Part shown: positions 32,281 to 45,300 of the stretch, piece by piece | Layout of the letters: the number at the start of each line of letters is the position of its first letter | How positions within the stretch are numbered: position 1 is the first letter of the stretch | Source of the DNA: Glebionis coronaria | Taxonomy: Eukaryota > Streptophyta > Magnoliopsida > Asterales > Asteraceae | Direction: 5' to 3' | Assembly: GCA_025667525.1 (NCBI GenBank) | Contig: CM046882.1 | Span: forward strand, 217,852,592-217,916,591 | DNA: 64,000 bases | Translations under genes and position numbers: made by a program | Notes under the pieces: model-generated | Database searches by the model: none | What the model was told of the DNA's origin: nothing | The model's input: only the letters and a program-made list of their open reading frames with translations

Positions 32281-35200
32281 TGATATGAGCAAAAACTCAT
32301 ATCACTTTATCAACAAATCACCCTAAAACACAAGAAAAATACCTAAACTTTGTGCTATAAAGCGAAATTATGTGGTATGTTTTGTGTTTGTGCTCAATTA
32401 GGTAAGAAGGATGCAATTTCAAGCAAACAAAGGAAAATCAAGCTTAATTTGATGAAAAAGACAAAGAAGGATCAAAAGTGACAAGACTTTGAAGAAAAGG
32501 ACCTATCTTGACAATCTGCCAAAGATGAAGGACCAAATGTGTAAAATTGACAAAGTCAAGATCAAAGTCAAATAAGGTCAACCTTCAAGTCAACTCAGTC
32601 AAAGGGGCTTTTTGATCAAGTTTGCAAGTGGAAGGACTTAAATTTCCAAAAGAATGGAGTTATTAGCTCAAAATCATATTCTGCCAAGTACAAGGGCTAA
32701 TTCTGCCAACTTTGGAAGTTAAATTCAAGTTCAATCCGTGTGAAAGTAAATGGACCAATCAAAAGAGAGTATTTTGAGGAAGTGGATTGCCAGCTGTGAT
32801 TGGTAATAAATATGAGAGATATTAAGTGGGCGAATCACAACAGTGTTTCAATCCACCAATCATATTTCACAAAACGGATAACAATCCGTGTGACACTCCC
32901 ACAACCAATATAATCTTGCCATGTTGCATCTTCAACCTTCCAACAACCCAGAATTGTTCCAGAGCTAGAGGCAATTTCAGCAAAAGATCAAAACATCAAA
33001 AATGCTTACAAAAGGAAGACGAATTTATCCCACGTGCTCAATTATACTGAAGATCAACAACAAGGAAAAGCCCAAATGTGTTCATAACCTGCAAAACTTA
33101 ATTGAGCAGAATTTTCCATGTGGAAGTTTTTAATTGGTTCTAACATGTCACCAACCCCAACCACTTTACATTTCTAATCTATAAATACCCTAGATTAGTC
33201 TTCATTTCTTGTAATGTAGAAAAGTGTGAAATCACACACACTTTTAGTTTTCTCTCATCTCAGTTTAGTTTTAGCTTAACAACTCAAGAGTCTGACAAAC
33301 TCTTGAGTCTGTTATTAGTTGTAACAAATTACCAGCTTTGTAACTACCTTTCCAATTCAATCAATAAAATTTCCATTTTCCCTCCAAATTCTTCATTGCT
33401 ATTCTACTGTTCATACCTGCACTCTGTTACTCTTGTGATGCTGATTAGTTGGTTATGATCTCACTTGATCATGATTAGCTATTTGTGAAGTTCTTGAAGC
33501 TGTTGTACTTGTTCAGTTCATTCAGTTGCAGTCCTAGTTGATTTTGCAGAATTCCAGTTTAACAATGGTGATTTAGTTGATTGTAGCTGCTGAATTGTAG
33601 ATGTTTGGTGTTTACTAGTGCTAAGGTGGTGGTTAGCACTAGTTTAGAAAGCTCAGCGCTTCTCTACTCCCCAATGGAGGCCTAAGCTAAAAGGTTTCAC
33701 TTCCTGAGTTTTTAGTTCCACTCAAGTGTTGGTTGCATGCTTCATACCTAGTTAATCATTGTTTGAATGCATGATAAAAGGTGTTTAGCTTGTATTTGAT
33801 ATGTTTTCAGTGTTTGAGTAGCCTTATTGTAGCTTATTACTAGCTTAACAGTCTTATATTTGTCCTGTTTTTAGCATTTATCAGTCATTTTAGCTTAACA
33901 AGTCATATTGAGTTCTAGCCTTTTAAACTGTTTGATTGTGGTTACTTTGCATTTCCTTCTAGCCATATAACTAAGTATGATATTGCTTTTCATTCAGTTT
34001 GACCAATTGCTCAAAATCCTGTCACAAAAGTTTGATATTGATCAGAAAAGTAGTGTTTGGAAATAGCTTGTAATTGCTTTTCATGTGTTAGTACTTGGCT
34101 TATTTTGGTTCATTTCAAGTCATATAGTCATAGCATAAACATTTCAGTCATTTTCAAGTCATTTCATTAGTCAAACAGGCAATTGGCTCACAAAAAGGTT
34201 TGGGTCAGATTTTGTTAAGTAACTTTTCAGAAAGTTGTGATTTTCATTTGCTTGGCAAATCTTTGTTTCTTGATGAAATCTTTTCAAACCAGTTCTCATC
34301 TTTCATTCAATATATGAACTTTTAGTGTGTATAAGGAAATTGTACAGTATCTAGTTTGGAGTGAGTAATAAGCATTTGAATAAGCATAAGAGCATTTTCA
34401 ATTCCCTGTAATGAAACATGAACTGATTTCTCATATCTCACTTTCCACTTCAAAAACTTGTTAATTTTCTTTCACATTTCTATTCAAATAGTGTTCCTGA
34501 AAAGGTTTTGTGATTTTGAGCTTTTTGAAAAATCTGGTCAACGAAAGTCAACATAAGCTCAATTTAGCTTATTTTCAGATTTAGAGCTTATTTCTTGATC
34601 ATTTTCTTTGAGACTTGATTTCCCATCTTTCTTTTGTACCGTTTAACAAGATTTTTCATTAAAATCAAGTAGTGCATGTTTAGCTTATCAGTTAGCTTAT
34701 TTTGAGCTTATTAGGATTTGCTTATCAGAGTTCTAGCCATTTTAGCTTAATTCCTCAAATAGGTCTAGCTTATTTTTGATTTTAAGTCGTTTGAAATTGG
34801 TTTGAGCTTATCTGGTTAAGAAACAAGCTCAAACGAGCTTATTTTAGTCTAGAACCCGTTTTTGGTTAAATAGTTTTAAAAGTTGCACTTTGGCCCTTTT
34901 GGTATTAAGAAGTTTCTAAATTTGGCTAATCTTCCAACTTTTTAGGTTTTGCAAAAGTTCAGTCCTTGCATTTTTCAAGTTTGTTTAAAAGTGGTTAGGT
35001 AGTTTTCAATTAGTTGTAATTTAGTTACTTTGTTTGGATAATTTTCATTTTTAGTCCATATAGTTTACTGATTTTGCATAGTTAGTCCTTTGACTTTTTG
35101 ACTTTACATTTTTAGCATTTAATTTTCATTGAATTTACATTTTCACTCCTTATAGTTGGTAGAATTTACATTTTAGCATTTTAATTGAATAAAAACTTGG

Positions 35201-35386
35201 TATGTGCACTTTGTTTTACGTATAAGTAGACTTTATTTTTTTTTTTCATTTTAGCAAGGTTTTGTTTGAATTAGCTATAGAATATCCAAATACTTTACCA
35301 ACCAAAAACAATAAAAAACTCGATCTTGTTAGGACTTTCAATTTGTTAAGAACTGAGAAAAACGAACTTCAACTATACACATTTCA
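32281..35386 (+). repeat. E2 5' LTR
   Basis: First 24 bases form a perfect 9-bp stem (TGATATGAG/CTCATATCA) with loop CAAAAA. TATA box TATAAATA at 33180-33187, AATAAA at 33363-33368, hairpin at 33614-33643. From about 34540 to 34870 the motif AGCTTATT and near variants recur many times on both strands. No gene. Confidence 0.93.
33614..33643 (+). promoter_or_regulatory. Leader hairpin in E2 5' LTR
   Basis: A perfect 11-bp stem ACTAGTGCTAA/TTAGCACTAGT with loop GGTGGTGG, followed by a smaller hairpin CTCC/GGAG (33667-33679). It begins 427 nt past the TATA box, the same position as the arrays in E1 and E0. The 3' LTR copy (57439-57468) has one change that leaves a G-U pair. Confidence 0.65.
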
Positions 35387-35388
35387 AA

Positions 35389-35403
35389 TGGCGCCGCTGC
35401 CGG
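35389..35403 (+). promoter_or_regulatory. E2 primer binding site
   Basis: TGGCGCCGCTGCCGG two bases after the LTR end. It is the same PBS type as E1, but the match stops after 15 bases. Confidence 0.85.
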
Positions 35404-36150
35404 TTCTTTGACTTTACCAGAGACTATCGATTGACGGTTTTCATTGGTTTTTGGGATCCGTTCACCTAGTGAACGTTATTTTTACGTATCATAAATAAAA
35501 AACAAATAAAAAATCAAAAATATAAAAACAAAAAAATTAACAAAACAATTCTTTTCCTAAAGAATTGACCAAACAAATTAAAAAATCCAAAAAGAAATCT
35601 TTTTCCTAAGAGATTGCACCCAAAAATATATATTATTGGATTCTCTCGGTTTTTATGTACATATAGTATTTTCTCTTAAAAACTCATAAATACAAAAATA
35701 TTTTCCATATATTATTATAAGTAAATACGTATACGTATAAGAACAACCAATTCACATATTCTCCATAAGTATTGCCAAGGAAATACACCGTGTTGAGGGG
35801 CGTTCCGGTCCTTGACACGTGTATCGATCAAACAAAATAAAGCAAGAATAGATAAATACTTCCAATAAGCAACAATTCGAAGAATACAAACAATTAAGTG
35901 AATAGAAAGGTGATGTGCTATAAAATGCCATCTAAGGGTCAATAGGTACTTAAGTGCTTCGCGCCACCTAACCCCCGTTCACTTGTGAGTATTCTAAGAA
36001 GGAAGGCTTCATTGGGGGTCTTGCACCCAAGTAGTACATACGTATATTATTATTTTCTTGTGGATATTTCATATTGAAACTCGAAGAGGATAATCCTTTT
36101 CTCTTCAAAGTCACACGAGAGCTTCTCTCTCATTCCTCGTATTGAGTTGC
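35404..36150 (+). other. E2 5' leader, non-coding
   Basis: No gene. It shares two blocks with the E1 leader at nearly equal spacing: AAGTGCTTCGCGCCACCT (35952-35969) and a GGGGGTCTTGCACCC hairpin-like block (36014-36028). The surrounding leader sequence is otherwise diverged. Confidence 0.6.
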
Positions 36151-37788
36151 ATGCTCACTCGCGGGCGTGCACAAATACCGATTGGTGTACAACCCCTTCC
36201 TCCGAAAAAGAAAAAAAAGAGAAAGAGTAGGAACACCACCGTCCATCAAGCCGATCACGAGAATCGTGCTTTGATTCATCCATAACAAGAATCCATGGCT
36301 AGAGTTGATACTCGTTCTTTGATGGAACGTTTGCAATCCAATGTTCATGGATATGCCGATGCTATCAAGATTCCCGATATTCTCGCAAATTCATTTGAGC
36401 TAAAAACGGCTATGATTAACTTGGTTTCAAACACACCTTTCTATGGTAACAAGAATGATAATCCTCATGATCACCTTAAGAGATTCCTTGCTCTTTGCAA
36501 TACCATTAAGTACAATGGAGTTCCCCATGATGCTATTAAGTTGATATTGGTTCAATTTTCACTAGAGGGACCCGCTAGGCATTGGTTAGACACACAACCA
36601 CCCGATAGTATCACCACATGGGATGGTTTCACCACTAAGTTTTTGAACAAGTTCTTTCCCCCATCTAAGACCACGACTTTGAGGAACTTAATTATAGGCT
36701 TTCAACAAAAACCTAGTCAAACCTTTCGTGATGCTTGGGAGGAGTTTAGAGAGTTATTGAGGAGATGCCCTAACCATGGATTGGATGAAGTTCACCAAAT
36801 CAATACTTTCTACAATGGCATTAAACCTCATCACCAAGACTCACTCAATGCTTCCGCGGGAGGGAATATTCTTCTTAAATCCATTCAAGAGGCTTGGGAC
36901 ATCATTGAGACCACAACAATGGTTCAAACAAACACATAATTTGATGAAAGAGTCCATGTCATTCAAGAAGGAAGTTCTAACCCATTGGAGACTCAATTCA
37001 TTTCATGCATGTAAGCATTTACTAAATCTCAAAAGGAAAGTCAAACATTCATGCAAAATTCTCAAAAGATGCAAGAAACAATGATGAATGACTTGATGAA
37101 GCTTTCTATGGGAAATCATTCCACAAATGATGTGCATGCCATTACTCTTTCTTGTGTGACTTGTGGAGGTCCCCATTCCTATGAACAATGTGATAAGGTG
37201 CAAGGTTATCAAGCGGAATGTTATGATTACCAAGAGGAACATCGTGAACACTTCAAGCCAAATATCAATCCCAATAACCTTTCTTACAAGTCCCAAAATT
37301 ACCTTACTCCACCGGGATTCCCACCCCAACCACCCACCCAAATTCAACAAAATCCTCCTCAAGTCTTACAAAGGAATCAAGGTCAAAGACCACCTTACCA
37401 AGGGAATAACTATAGACCACCAAATACCTTTAACAATCAAGGAAATACCTTTCAAGGTCACAATCAAGGGTTTTACAATCAACCTCCACCTTTCCAACCC
37501 CAAGGTTTTCAAGGAAATGTGCCACAAGATTATACCACAATTGAGCTTCTTCACAAGATGAATCAAGAGAATGAAAGGAGGTTCCAAGCTAATGAGAAAA
37601 GAATGAGAGAGATGCATGAAGCTAATGAGAAGAGAATGAGAGAAATGCATGAAGATACAAATAAGAAGTTTATGATGCTTTATAATCAAAGACCACAAGG
37701 GGCTTTACCATCTAACACACAAGAAAATCCAAGAGCAAATGTTAATGCTATTACAACAAGAAGTGGAAAGACAACAAAGGATCCTTAA
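36151..37788 (+). pseudogene. gag: E2 gag
   Basis: Athila-type gag. I start it at MLTRGRAQIPIG (36151), followed by a PPKKKKKRKS basic run, because E1 gag starts the same way. In-frame TAA codons lie at 36283, 36937, 37011 and 37786. The gag domain lies at 36295-36939 (NPHDHLKRF, FSLEGPARHWL and KFFPPSKTT blocks). The knuckle C-x2-C-x3-H-x4-C (CVTCGGPHSYEQC) is near 37155. A Pro/Gln/Asn-rich stretch follows, then a tandem 11-residue repeat ANEKRMREMHE (about 37585-37650), probably coiled coil. Confidence 0.9.
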
Positions 37789-39055
37789 CCTCCTAAGCCT
37801 CCTATTGTTCCACCCACTTTTGTTCCTACGTGTGACAAGCCTTCTACCTCTACTTCGCCACCTCAAAATGCTCCCATTAAATCAAACACACCTTCTCAAC
37901 CTATTCCTACTTCTCCTCTACCTTCCACACCTCCCAATGAAGAAGCTAACAAAGACAAATCTTCCACTTCAACACCTACTCCACCTACACCAAAACCAAC
38001 TCTTCCATATCCTTCAAGGTTGAAAAAGGACAAGTTAAAGAACAAGGATGATATCCAAGTCTCAAATTTCTTAAGGATGTTTAAGCAACTCAACATCAAC
38101 ATATCCTTTGCGGAAGCTCTTGCTTATATGCCAAAGTTTGCTAAGATGTTCAATGATTTACTATCCAACAAGGAAAAATTGGTTGATTTGCCCAACACAT
38201 CCCTTAATGAAAATTGTTCCGCCGTGCTACTTAAAACCTTACCAACAAAACTTGGAGATCTGGGGCGTTTCTTGATACCTTGTAATTTTCCCAGTGTAGA
38301 ACATTGCATGGCTTTGGCGGATCTAGGGGTAAGCATTAACCTCATGCCTTTATCGGTTTGGAAAAAACTCTCTCTTCCCGAGCTCACTCACACTAGGATG
38401 ACCCTTGAATTAGCCAACCGAACCATAGCTTACCCCGTAGGTATCGCGGAGGATGTATTTGTAGGTGTGGATAAGTTTACATTTCCGTCGACTTTGTAGT
38501 GGTTGATTATGACATGGATCCTAGAGTTCCTTTGATTGTTGTTAGACCGTTTTGAGAAAGGGTCGTACTTTGATAGATGTGGCGGAGGGAGAACTAATTA
38601 TGAGAGTAGAGGATGAGAAAGTGGTGTTTAAGTTAGGGAAAGTTTGTGATAGTAAATAGGTTAAGGAGTCTAGACCATGTGAGACTATTAACATAGTTGA
38701 TGTGTTAGATGAGGTGTGTGATGAACACTTTCATGATGCTTGCAAGAGTACTAGTGATGAAATGCCCCATGTTGAAACCGTGGCCACAATTGCTCCCTCT
38801 TTAACACCTTTTGGAGAGAGTGATTTCCTCTTAGAGGAATTTGAGTCAAACTTTCTTGGTGATGATGATTCTCCCATTAATTGGGAAGAAGATATTCTTA
38901 CTATCCAAAAGTTGCTCAATGAGGACCCTATTCCTTCTCCTACTTCACAAGAAGTTACCCATGAGAATCCTTCCATAGTAAAACCTTCCATAGAGAGTCC
39001 ACCTCCAATTGAACTTAAGGACCTTCCATCTCACTTAGAGTATGCTTTCTTATAG
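37789..39055 (+). pseudogene. E2 gag-protease linker, aspartic protease and post-protease linker
   Basis: Same frame as gag: a Pro/Ser/Thr-rich linker, the NINISFAEALAYMPKFAKM block (about 38095), and protease ALADLGVSINLMPL (38310-38350), where the usual DLGAS reads DLGVS. A frame break near 38490 separates the rest of the protease (MDPRVPL block near 38515). A further open segment (38702-39055) is acidic (SDFLLEEFESNFLGDDDSPINW) and leads into pol in the same frame across a TAG at 39053. Confidence 0.85.
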
Positions 39056-39073
39056 GGCAAAGACCAATTACCC

Positions 39074-40996
39074 ATGATAATTTCTAAAGAGCTAAAAGAG
39101 GATGAGAAGGAGCAACTCATTGAAGTCCTTAAGAAACACAAGAAAGCCTTAGCATGGAAAATATCCGACATAAGGGGAATTGATCCACAATTTTGTACAC
39201 ATAAAATCCTTATGGAGGATGATTACAAACCCGCCATTCAAAGTCAAAGAAAGGTTAACCCAAAAATCCATGAGGTCATTAAGAAGGAAGTGATTAAACT
39301 CCTTGATGCGCGTATGATTTACCCCATTTCCGACTCTCCATGGGTTAGCCCGGTACATTGTGTTCCAAAGAAGGGTGGAATCACAGTAGTGCCTAATGAG
39401 AACAATGAGCTTATTCCTACAAGACTTGTTACCGGTTGGAGAGTTTGTATTGACTATAGGAAGCTCAATGAGGCTACTATGAAAGACCATTTCCCATTAC
39501 CTTTTATGGATCAAATGCTTGAACGCTTAGCGGGAAATGAGTACTATTGCTTTCTTGATGGCTTTTCGGGTTATTTCCAAATACCCATTGACCCTAAGGA
39601 TCAAGAAAAGACCACCTTCACTTGTCCCTACGGTACATTTTCTTACAAGAGGATGCCTTTTGGATTATGTAATGCACCGAGGACGTTTCAAAGGTGCATG
39701 ATGGCGATTTTCCATGACATGATAGAGCAAACTATGGAGGTTTTTATGGATGATTTTTCCGTCTTTGGAAATTTATTTACCTCATGTCTCACTAATCTAG
39801 AGAGAATGCTTAAGCGTTGTGAGGAAACACGTTTAGTGCTTAATTGGGAGAAATGTCACTTTATGGTGAAAGAGGGAATTGTTTTAGGACATAAAATATC
39901 CAATAAGGGATTAGAAGTGGATCGAGCTAAAATTGATGTGATTGCTAAGCTTCCCCCACCCACTTCGGTTAAAGGTGTGAGGAGTTTCTTAGGTCATGCG
40001 GGGTTTTATAGGCACTTTATACAATATTTTTCTAAGATAGCTAGACCGATGACTCACCTCTTAGAAAAAGAGGCTCCTTTCATTTTTAACCAAGATTGTT
40101 TGGAATCTTTTGAGACTCTTAAGAAGAAATTGACAAAGGCTCCCGTTTTGGTTTCTCCAAATTGGGAATTACCTTTTGAGCTTATATGTGATGCTAGTGA
40201 TTATGCGGTGGGGGTCGTCTTAGGTCAAAGAGTGAATAAGCATTTTCAACCTATACATTATGCGAGTAAAACCATGACCGGTGCACAACTTAATTATACT
40301 ACCACGGAAAAAGAGTTGCTTGCTATAGTCTATGCTTTTGAGAAATTTAGACCATACCTTGTGCTATCCGAAACCATAGTGTATACAGATCATTCCGCTC
40401 TCAAGTATCTCATGACAAAACAAGATGCTAAGCCTAGGCTTTTGAGATGGGTTTTGTTGCTTCAAGAGTTTAAGATAGAAATTCGTGATAAGAAAGGGGT
40501 CGAGAATTTAGCGGCGGATCACTTGAGTAGACTTGAGCATCCTTTTCAAGGAGATTTTCCAAATCAAGAAATCTATGAATCCTTTCCATTAGAGGAGCTC
40601 ATGTCTATCTCTTCCCAAGAGGATGCCACTCCTTGGTTTGCGGATATAGCAAACTATCTTGTGGGGAATGTGCTTATTGAGGGTCTTACTTACCAACAAA
40701 AGAAGAAATTTCTTAAGGAAGTTAAGTACTACTTTTGGGATGATCCTTATCTTTTTAGGCAATGTGCGGACCAAATCATTAGACGGTGTGTAGATGGGCC
40801 CGAGGCATTTAAGATCTTAGAAGCATGTCATAAAGGACCTACGGGTGGACATTTTGGGCCTAACTATACCGCCAAGAAAGTCTTTGATTCGGGTTACTAT
40901 TGGCCTTCCATCTACAAAGATGCCCATGAGATGGTGAAATTTTGTGATGTGTGTCAAAGACAAGGAAAAATTACTCAATGTGATGAGATGCCATAA
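39074..40996 (+). CDS. pol: E2 pol: reverse transcriptase, RNase H and integrase zinc finger
   Basis: A 640-codon open frame with no stop. RT covers about residues 60-300, with catalytic D162 (FLDGFSGY) and FMDD 224-227; Phe in place of Tyr is normal for Athila. RNase H lies at about 365-490: D373 (ICDASD), E414 (EKELLA), D439 (YTDH). The HHCC integrase finger is H586, H593, C624, C627. It ends at a TAA in the segment before the integrase core. The start is the first Met after the upstream TAG; the native protein is part of a longer polyprotein. This is the only near-intact enzyme in the window and a possible source of function for E1-like elements. Confidence 0.93.
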   Translation: MIISKELKEDEKEQLIEVLKKHKKALAWKISDIRGIDPQFCTHKILMEDDYKPAIQSQRKVNPKIHEVIKKEVIKLLDARMIYPISDSPWVSPVHCVPKKGGITVVPNENNELIPTRLVTGWRVCIDYRKLNEATMKDHFPLPFMDQMLERLAGNEYYCFLDGFSGYFQIPIDPKDQEKTTFTCPYGTFSYKRMPFGLCNAPRTFQRCMMAIFHDMIEQTMEVFMDDFSVFGNLFTSCLTNLERMLKRCEETRLVLNWEKCHFMVKEGIVLGHKISNKGLEVDRAKIDVIAKLPPPTSVKGVRSFLGHAGFYRHFIQYFSKIARPMTHLLEKEAPFIFNQDCLESFETLKKKLTKAPVLVSPNWELPFELICDASDYAVGVVLGQRVNKHFQPIHYASKTMTGAQLNYTTTEKELLAIVYAFEKFRPYLVLSETIVYTDHSALKYLMTKQDAKPRLLRWVLLLQEFKIEIRDKKGVENLAADHLSRLEHPFQGDFPNQEIYESFPLEELMSISSQEDATPWFADIANYLVGNVLIEGLTYQQKKKFLKEVKYYFWDDPYLFRQCADQIIRRCVDGPEAFKILEACHKGPTGGHFGPNYTAKKVFDSGYYWPSIYKDAHEMVKFCDVCQRQGKITQCDEMP

Positions 40997-41917
40997 AATT
41001 TTATTCAAGAGTGTGAGATTTTTGATGTATGGGGCATAGACTTCATGGGACCTTTTCCATCTTCTAAGGGAAACAAGTATATACTTTGTGGCAGTGGATT
41101 ATGTGTCTAAATGGGTGGAGGCTTAAGCCTTACCTACCAATGATGCTAGAGTTGTTGTGAAGTTCTTAAATCAATTGTTTGCTAGATTTGGTGTACCACA
41201 TGCCATCATAAGTGATCGTGGTACGCACTTTTGTAATGATCAATTCACGAGAGTTATTAAGAAATATGGAGTTAATCATAGACTTTCTACCGCGTATCAC
41301 CCTTAAACCAATGGTCAAACGGAGGTCACAAATCGTGGTTTAAAGAGAATTTTAGAGAGAACGGTGGGAGAGCATCGAGCTTCTTGGTCGGATAAGCTTG
41401 ATGATGCTTTGTGGGCTTTTAGGACGGCTTTTAAAACACCAATTGGTTTTACTCCTTATAGGCTGTCTATGGTAAAGCGTGCCACCTCCCATTCGAGTTA
41501 GAACACAAGGCATCTTGGGCTCTCAAGTGGGCTAACTTTGATTTAAACCAAGCCGGTTCACATAGGAAAGATCAACTTAATGAGATGGATGAATTGAGAG
41601 CCAATGCCTATGAAAATTCTTTGCTTTACAAGGAAAAGACTAAGAAATTGCATGATGCTAAGATCAAGAACCGTGAGTTTAAAGTTGGAGAGCCGGTTCT
41701 CCTCTTTAACTCAAGGTTGAAACTTTTTGCGGGCAAGCTTAAGTCGAGATGGTCCGGTCCATTCACTATTGCTCAAGTGTTTCCATATGGAACTATTGAG
41801 TTGTCACAACCCGATGGTCCAAATTTTAAAGTGAATGGTCACCGTGTGAAACATTATTTTGGGGAGGACATTTCCGTTGAAATGGTCCAAGAAATCCCCA
41901 TTTTCCCCATGAATTAA
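40997..41917 (+). pseudogene. E2 integrase core and C-terminus
   Basis: Continues pol after the TAA. The DDE core is visible as [10 protein letters not shown] (near 41040), SDRGTHFCNDQF (41215) and [14 protein letters not shown] (41315). There is a frame break near 41090, nonsense codons after WVEA and in YHP-TNGQ, and another frame break near 41460. The last segment, 41585-41917, is open (DELRANAYENSLLYKEKTKKLHD, VLLFNSRLKLFAGKLKSRWSGPF) and ends in the family's usual GPNFKVNGHRVKHYFGE region. Inactive. Confidence 0.9.
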
Positions 41918-42214
41918 TTCATTGAGGGACGAGTAGAGCTAGAGACTCATTAACTCAAGCATCGTATAACTAGGTTTAGAGTGTTGTAGGTTAGCAATAA
42001 GGATATAGAATTGGAGATAAGTGTAGCGGAGACCTTCTTTTGTCTTTATGTTTTTTGTAGGGTTTCTCACTAATTTCATGCTTTGCAGCTTATGGAGGAG
42101 ACCCTTGTATCCAGTTCACTTCGGATCTTTCATTGACACCTTGTGCTTAAACATGAATTCACCAATAGTTTCCCTTTCCTTAACTTGGGTTAAGCAAAGT
42201 CTATTCATTGTCAT

Positions 42215-42286
42215 AAGTGTAGGGGAAGTTTTTATACTTCCATGCTCTTAAACATTGAGGACAATGTTTAGCTTAAGTGTAGGGGG
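42215..42286 (+). promoter_or_regulatory. E2 internal hairpin and G-tract cassette
   Basis: AAGTGTAGGGG (42215-42225) leads into a hairpin GGAAG/CTTCC (42224-42241). Next comes a perfect hairpin AAACATTG/CAATGTTT with loop AGGA (42250-42269), then AAGTGTAGGGGG (42275-42286). Both G-tracts copy the true E2 PPT (AAGTGTAGGGGA, 56091-56102) rather than the E1 version. The cassette lies about 300 bases after the end of integrase. Confidence 0.72.
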
Positions 42287-42385
42287 TCTTCTATCGAAGT
42301 GACCTTACCTAGAACTTGTCATTGTCCTTAATGATAACTTGGAAAATTAATTTTTCAAACATTTTTCAAATTTGTGATTTACTTT

Positions 42386-45300
42386 TGTGACAATCCGTCA
42401 ATTTATGGTTGATATTTTATTCTCGAATATTATTTAAATACATTATTTTAATGTTACATTATGAACTCACTTATTTTTGGGAAGAAATTTGGATTTACGT
42501 CTTGAAGTAGCATCGACTACGTCTAAACCGGAGGATTCAACGTTACGTGCTTACGTTTACATACACCGTCTTTGGTGACAGTCCGACATTTCAGAAAATA
42601 AATTTATCCGTGAATATCATTTTGGAGTTCTAAATTTGCGTTGGTTCATAAACTCACAAATTTACGAGAAGAAACTGGGACTTACGATTTTATTTTAACG
42701 TCCTTTACGACTAAACCGGAAACCTTAGGATTACGTATTTACGTTTTCGAACTCTGTTTTTGATGAGACAGTTTTTATTAGATTCGTTTTGTGCCATTGA
42801 TTCAAAATTTATAAAAACGTTTTTCGTAAAACGACCCGAGGGCACGTAAATCGAGGAAACTAGAATCAAGGAGTACCCGTAAATAAATGGGGATGAGACA
42901 AGTGGGACACTTGTCCTACCCCCACTATAACAGGCCATAACTAGCAACACAACACCCTTAGGTGTCAAGTTGCAAGCTTAATGCTTACACTTGTAAGCTA
43001 AGCTTACAAACTAAGCAAACTTTTCCACCAATACTCAAAACCACTCACACACAAACCACTTCCTCATATTTCCTACATGCAAAACAACTCACTCTCTCCC
43101 TTTACTCTTGTTTATGCCGTCCACTTCATCATCCATAACCATCATTTGATCTAAATTTAACCACAAACTATTGTTATAACTTACATATGTTTATATCCTT
43201 CAAAAGAGATGAAGATTGGTGCAAGTTATAACATCCAAGGAGGAGTTTCTATGGAGTATTAGGGCTGATTTTTCCACAAGAGGTTCATGAAGAATGGTGG
43301 TCTTGAAGATGGTCTTGGTTCATCACAAGTTTCTCCATCAAAATCCATGTTTTGATCACAACCTACATCATCATGGTGGTATAAAGATAGTTCTTCTCAT
43401 CCTCTTGTTATTTTTGATTATGTAATCTTGTATTTCTTTTACTTTTGTATATGTATATGATGATGAATGATGATTAAAAATATTGTGTGGGGATTTGGTG
43501 TTGATAAACATGGTTAAAAAGATGAAAAACTATAAGAAATAAGGCTAAAATCTTGTCTAAATTGTTGGCTGTATAAAACAGTAAAGAATCATATGATAAA
43601 CTGATAAAAATGGCATAGATTAATGGAGATACAGTAATTATAATATGTCATACACATGTGAGAGTTGGACATGCAATGAAATCATTATAATGAGTGAGAT
43701 ATGATCAAAACATGTTTAGAGTACAAATCTGAGTTCACTGTTTTGGACGATTTTTAGAAAATACTTAGAGGCTGATTCAACAGTAGCTATAGAAGAGTTA
43801 AATGGATCACATATCATTTAGTTCATGTCATAAATATTTGAGCTTCTATCTCCATATAGAACTCTAGATATGGCAGTTTTAGTGAACATGAAAGTAAAAA
43901 TCAGATTTTTGAAATTAAAGTATAATAGTATTATATAAGCACTCAAATAAAAATAGTATAAAATGTGAATTAAAACCCACTAACTCATATAATACATTTA
44001 TATAAATATGTATAATGATAAATAAATGATACATTTTATAAAAATGGTAATTTGATAAGTTTTATAAGTTATAAAACTATAAACATGATTTTTACGACTT
44101 TTTCGACAATTACCGTAAAATTAACGTTTTTGTTAAATAAAACTTAGACGGTTGGACCCGTCTAATGTAAACTTTTATAAACTCATATACTGATATATAG
44201 ACATATATAACAAGTAAAACCGATAAAAACCCGAACTATATGACATACGGACATTAACGAGTTAAGTTAACGTTATTGGACTAATAATACAACAAAATGG
44301 GCTAAAACACTTATAAACTTATTTATTGGGCTTAACCCATTTGGGCCCAACATGTAAAGTATAAATACTGATAATACAAGTATAAAATGGATTAATACAA
44401 GTTAAAGAACTTATAATAAGTTTATTGGACTTAAAATATGTAAATAGGTAAAACTAGTAAACTAGTATAAAAGTTATCGACACATAACACTAAAACGAGT
44501 AAATGAGAATATATAAACCCACTTGATCATCATATATATATAATCATCATATGTATACATAATTGTTATTTTTATAAAGTCATTGGACAAGAGTCTAAGA
44601 CGAGTATTATTTGTCTAGGTTTCCGTGATTGAAGCACGTACCGTACGTCCGAATTGCCGATAACCCGCCTTCTGACATCAACGTGAGTTCATAGCCTTGC
44701 ACTCTTTTAAATGTTTTTATGAAATGTTTGATAAACCCGCGAGGGAGATAACATGTTAGTTTTTATAAAATAGGACACCATTTGTCTCGATTGTTTGTTT
44801 ATTGATTTGGACCCGAATGATTGTATGACCCTGTGAATGATTAAAGGACCCGATAGATGAAATAACATGGATTATAAAAGTTAGGTTATGTCACTAAAAG
44901 TCCCATTAGAATGAATTGTGAACTACCGGGATTTGGTAGACGGTTATGCATATAATAGTACTATTTGGGGACGATCACCCCAGTTCGCGCCTTGACGGTT
45001 GATCCCCGTCGTGCCACATTGATTGGTAAGCGAATTTATGTATGAGAAGATTTCCATAGCGTGACCTTTGTGACGACACACTAATTTAGATGGGCAAATT
45101 GAGTTTCGGGCTAGCTACCCGTTGTTTGGTTTAGTAAGGTAACAATGTCATGCGGCTTATAATAATCCAGTTAACGAAATACTACTATACGTACCAAATT
45201 ACGATGTATTGCCTGACTAGCAATACGGGGTCATACTATTGATATTATGTTCGTGTTCTGGTTTTTCATAACCATATTCATATTACAGTTTTTATTTAAC

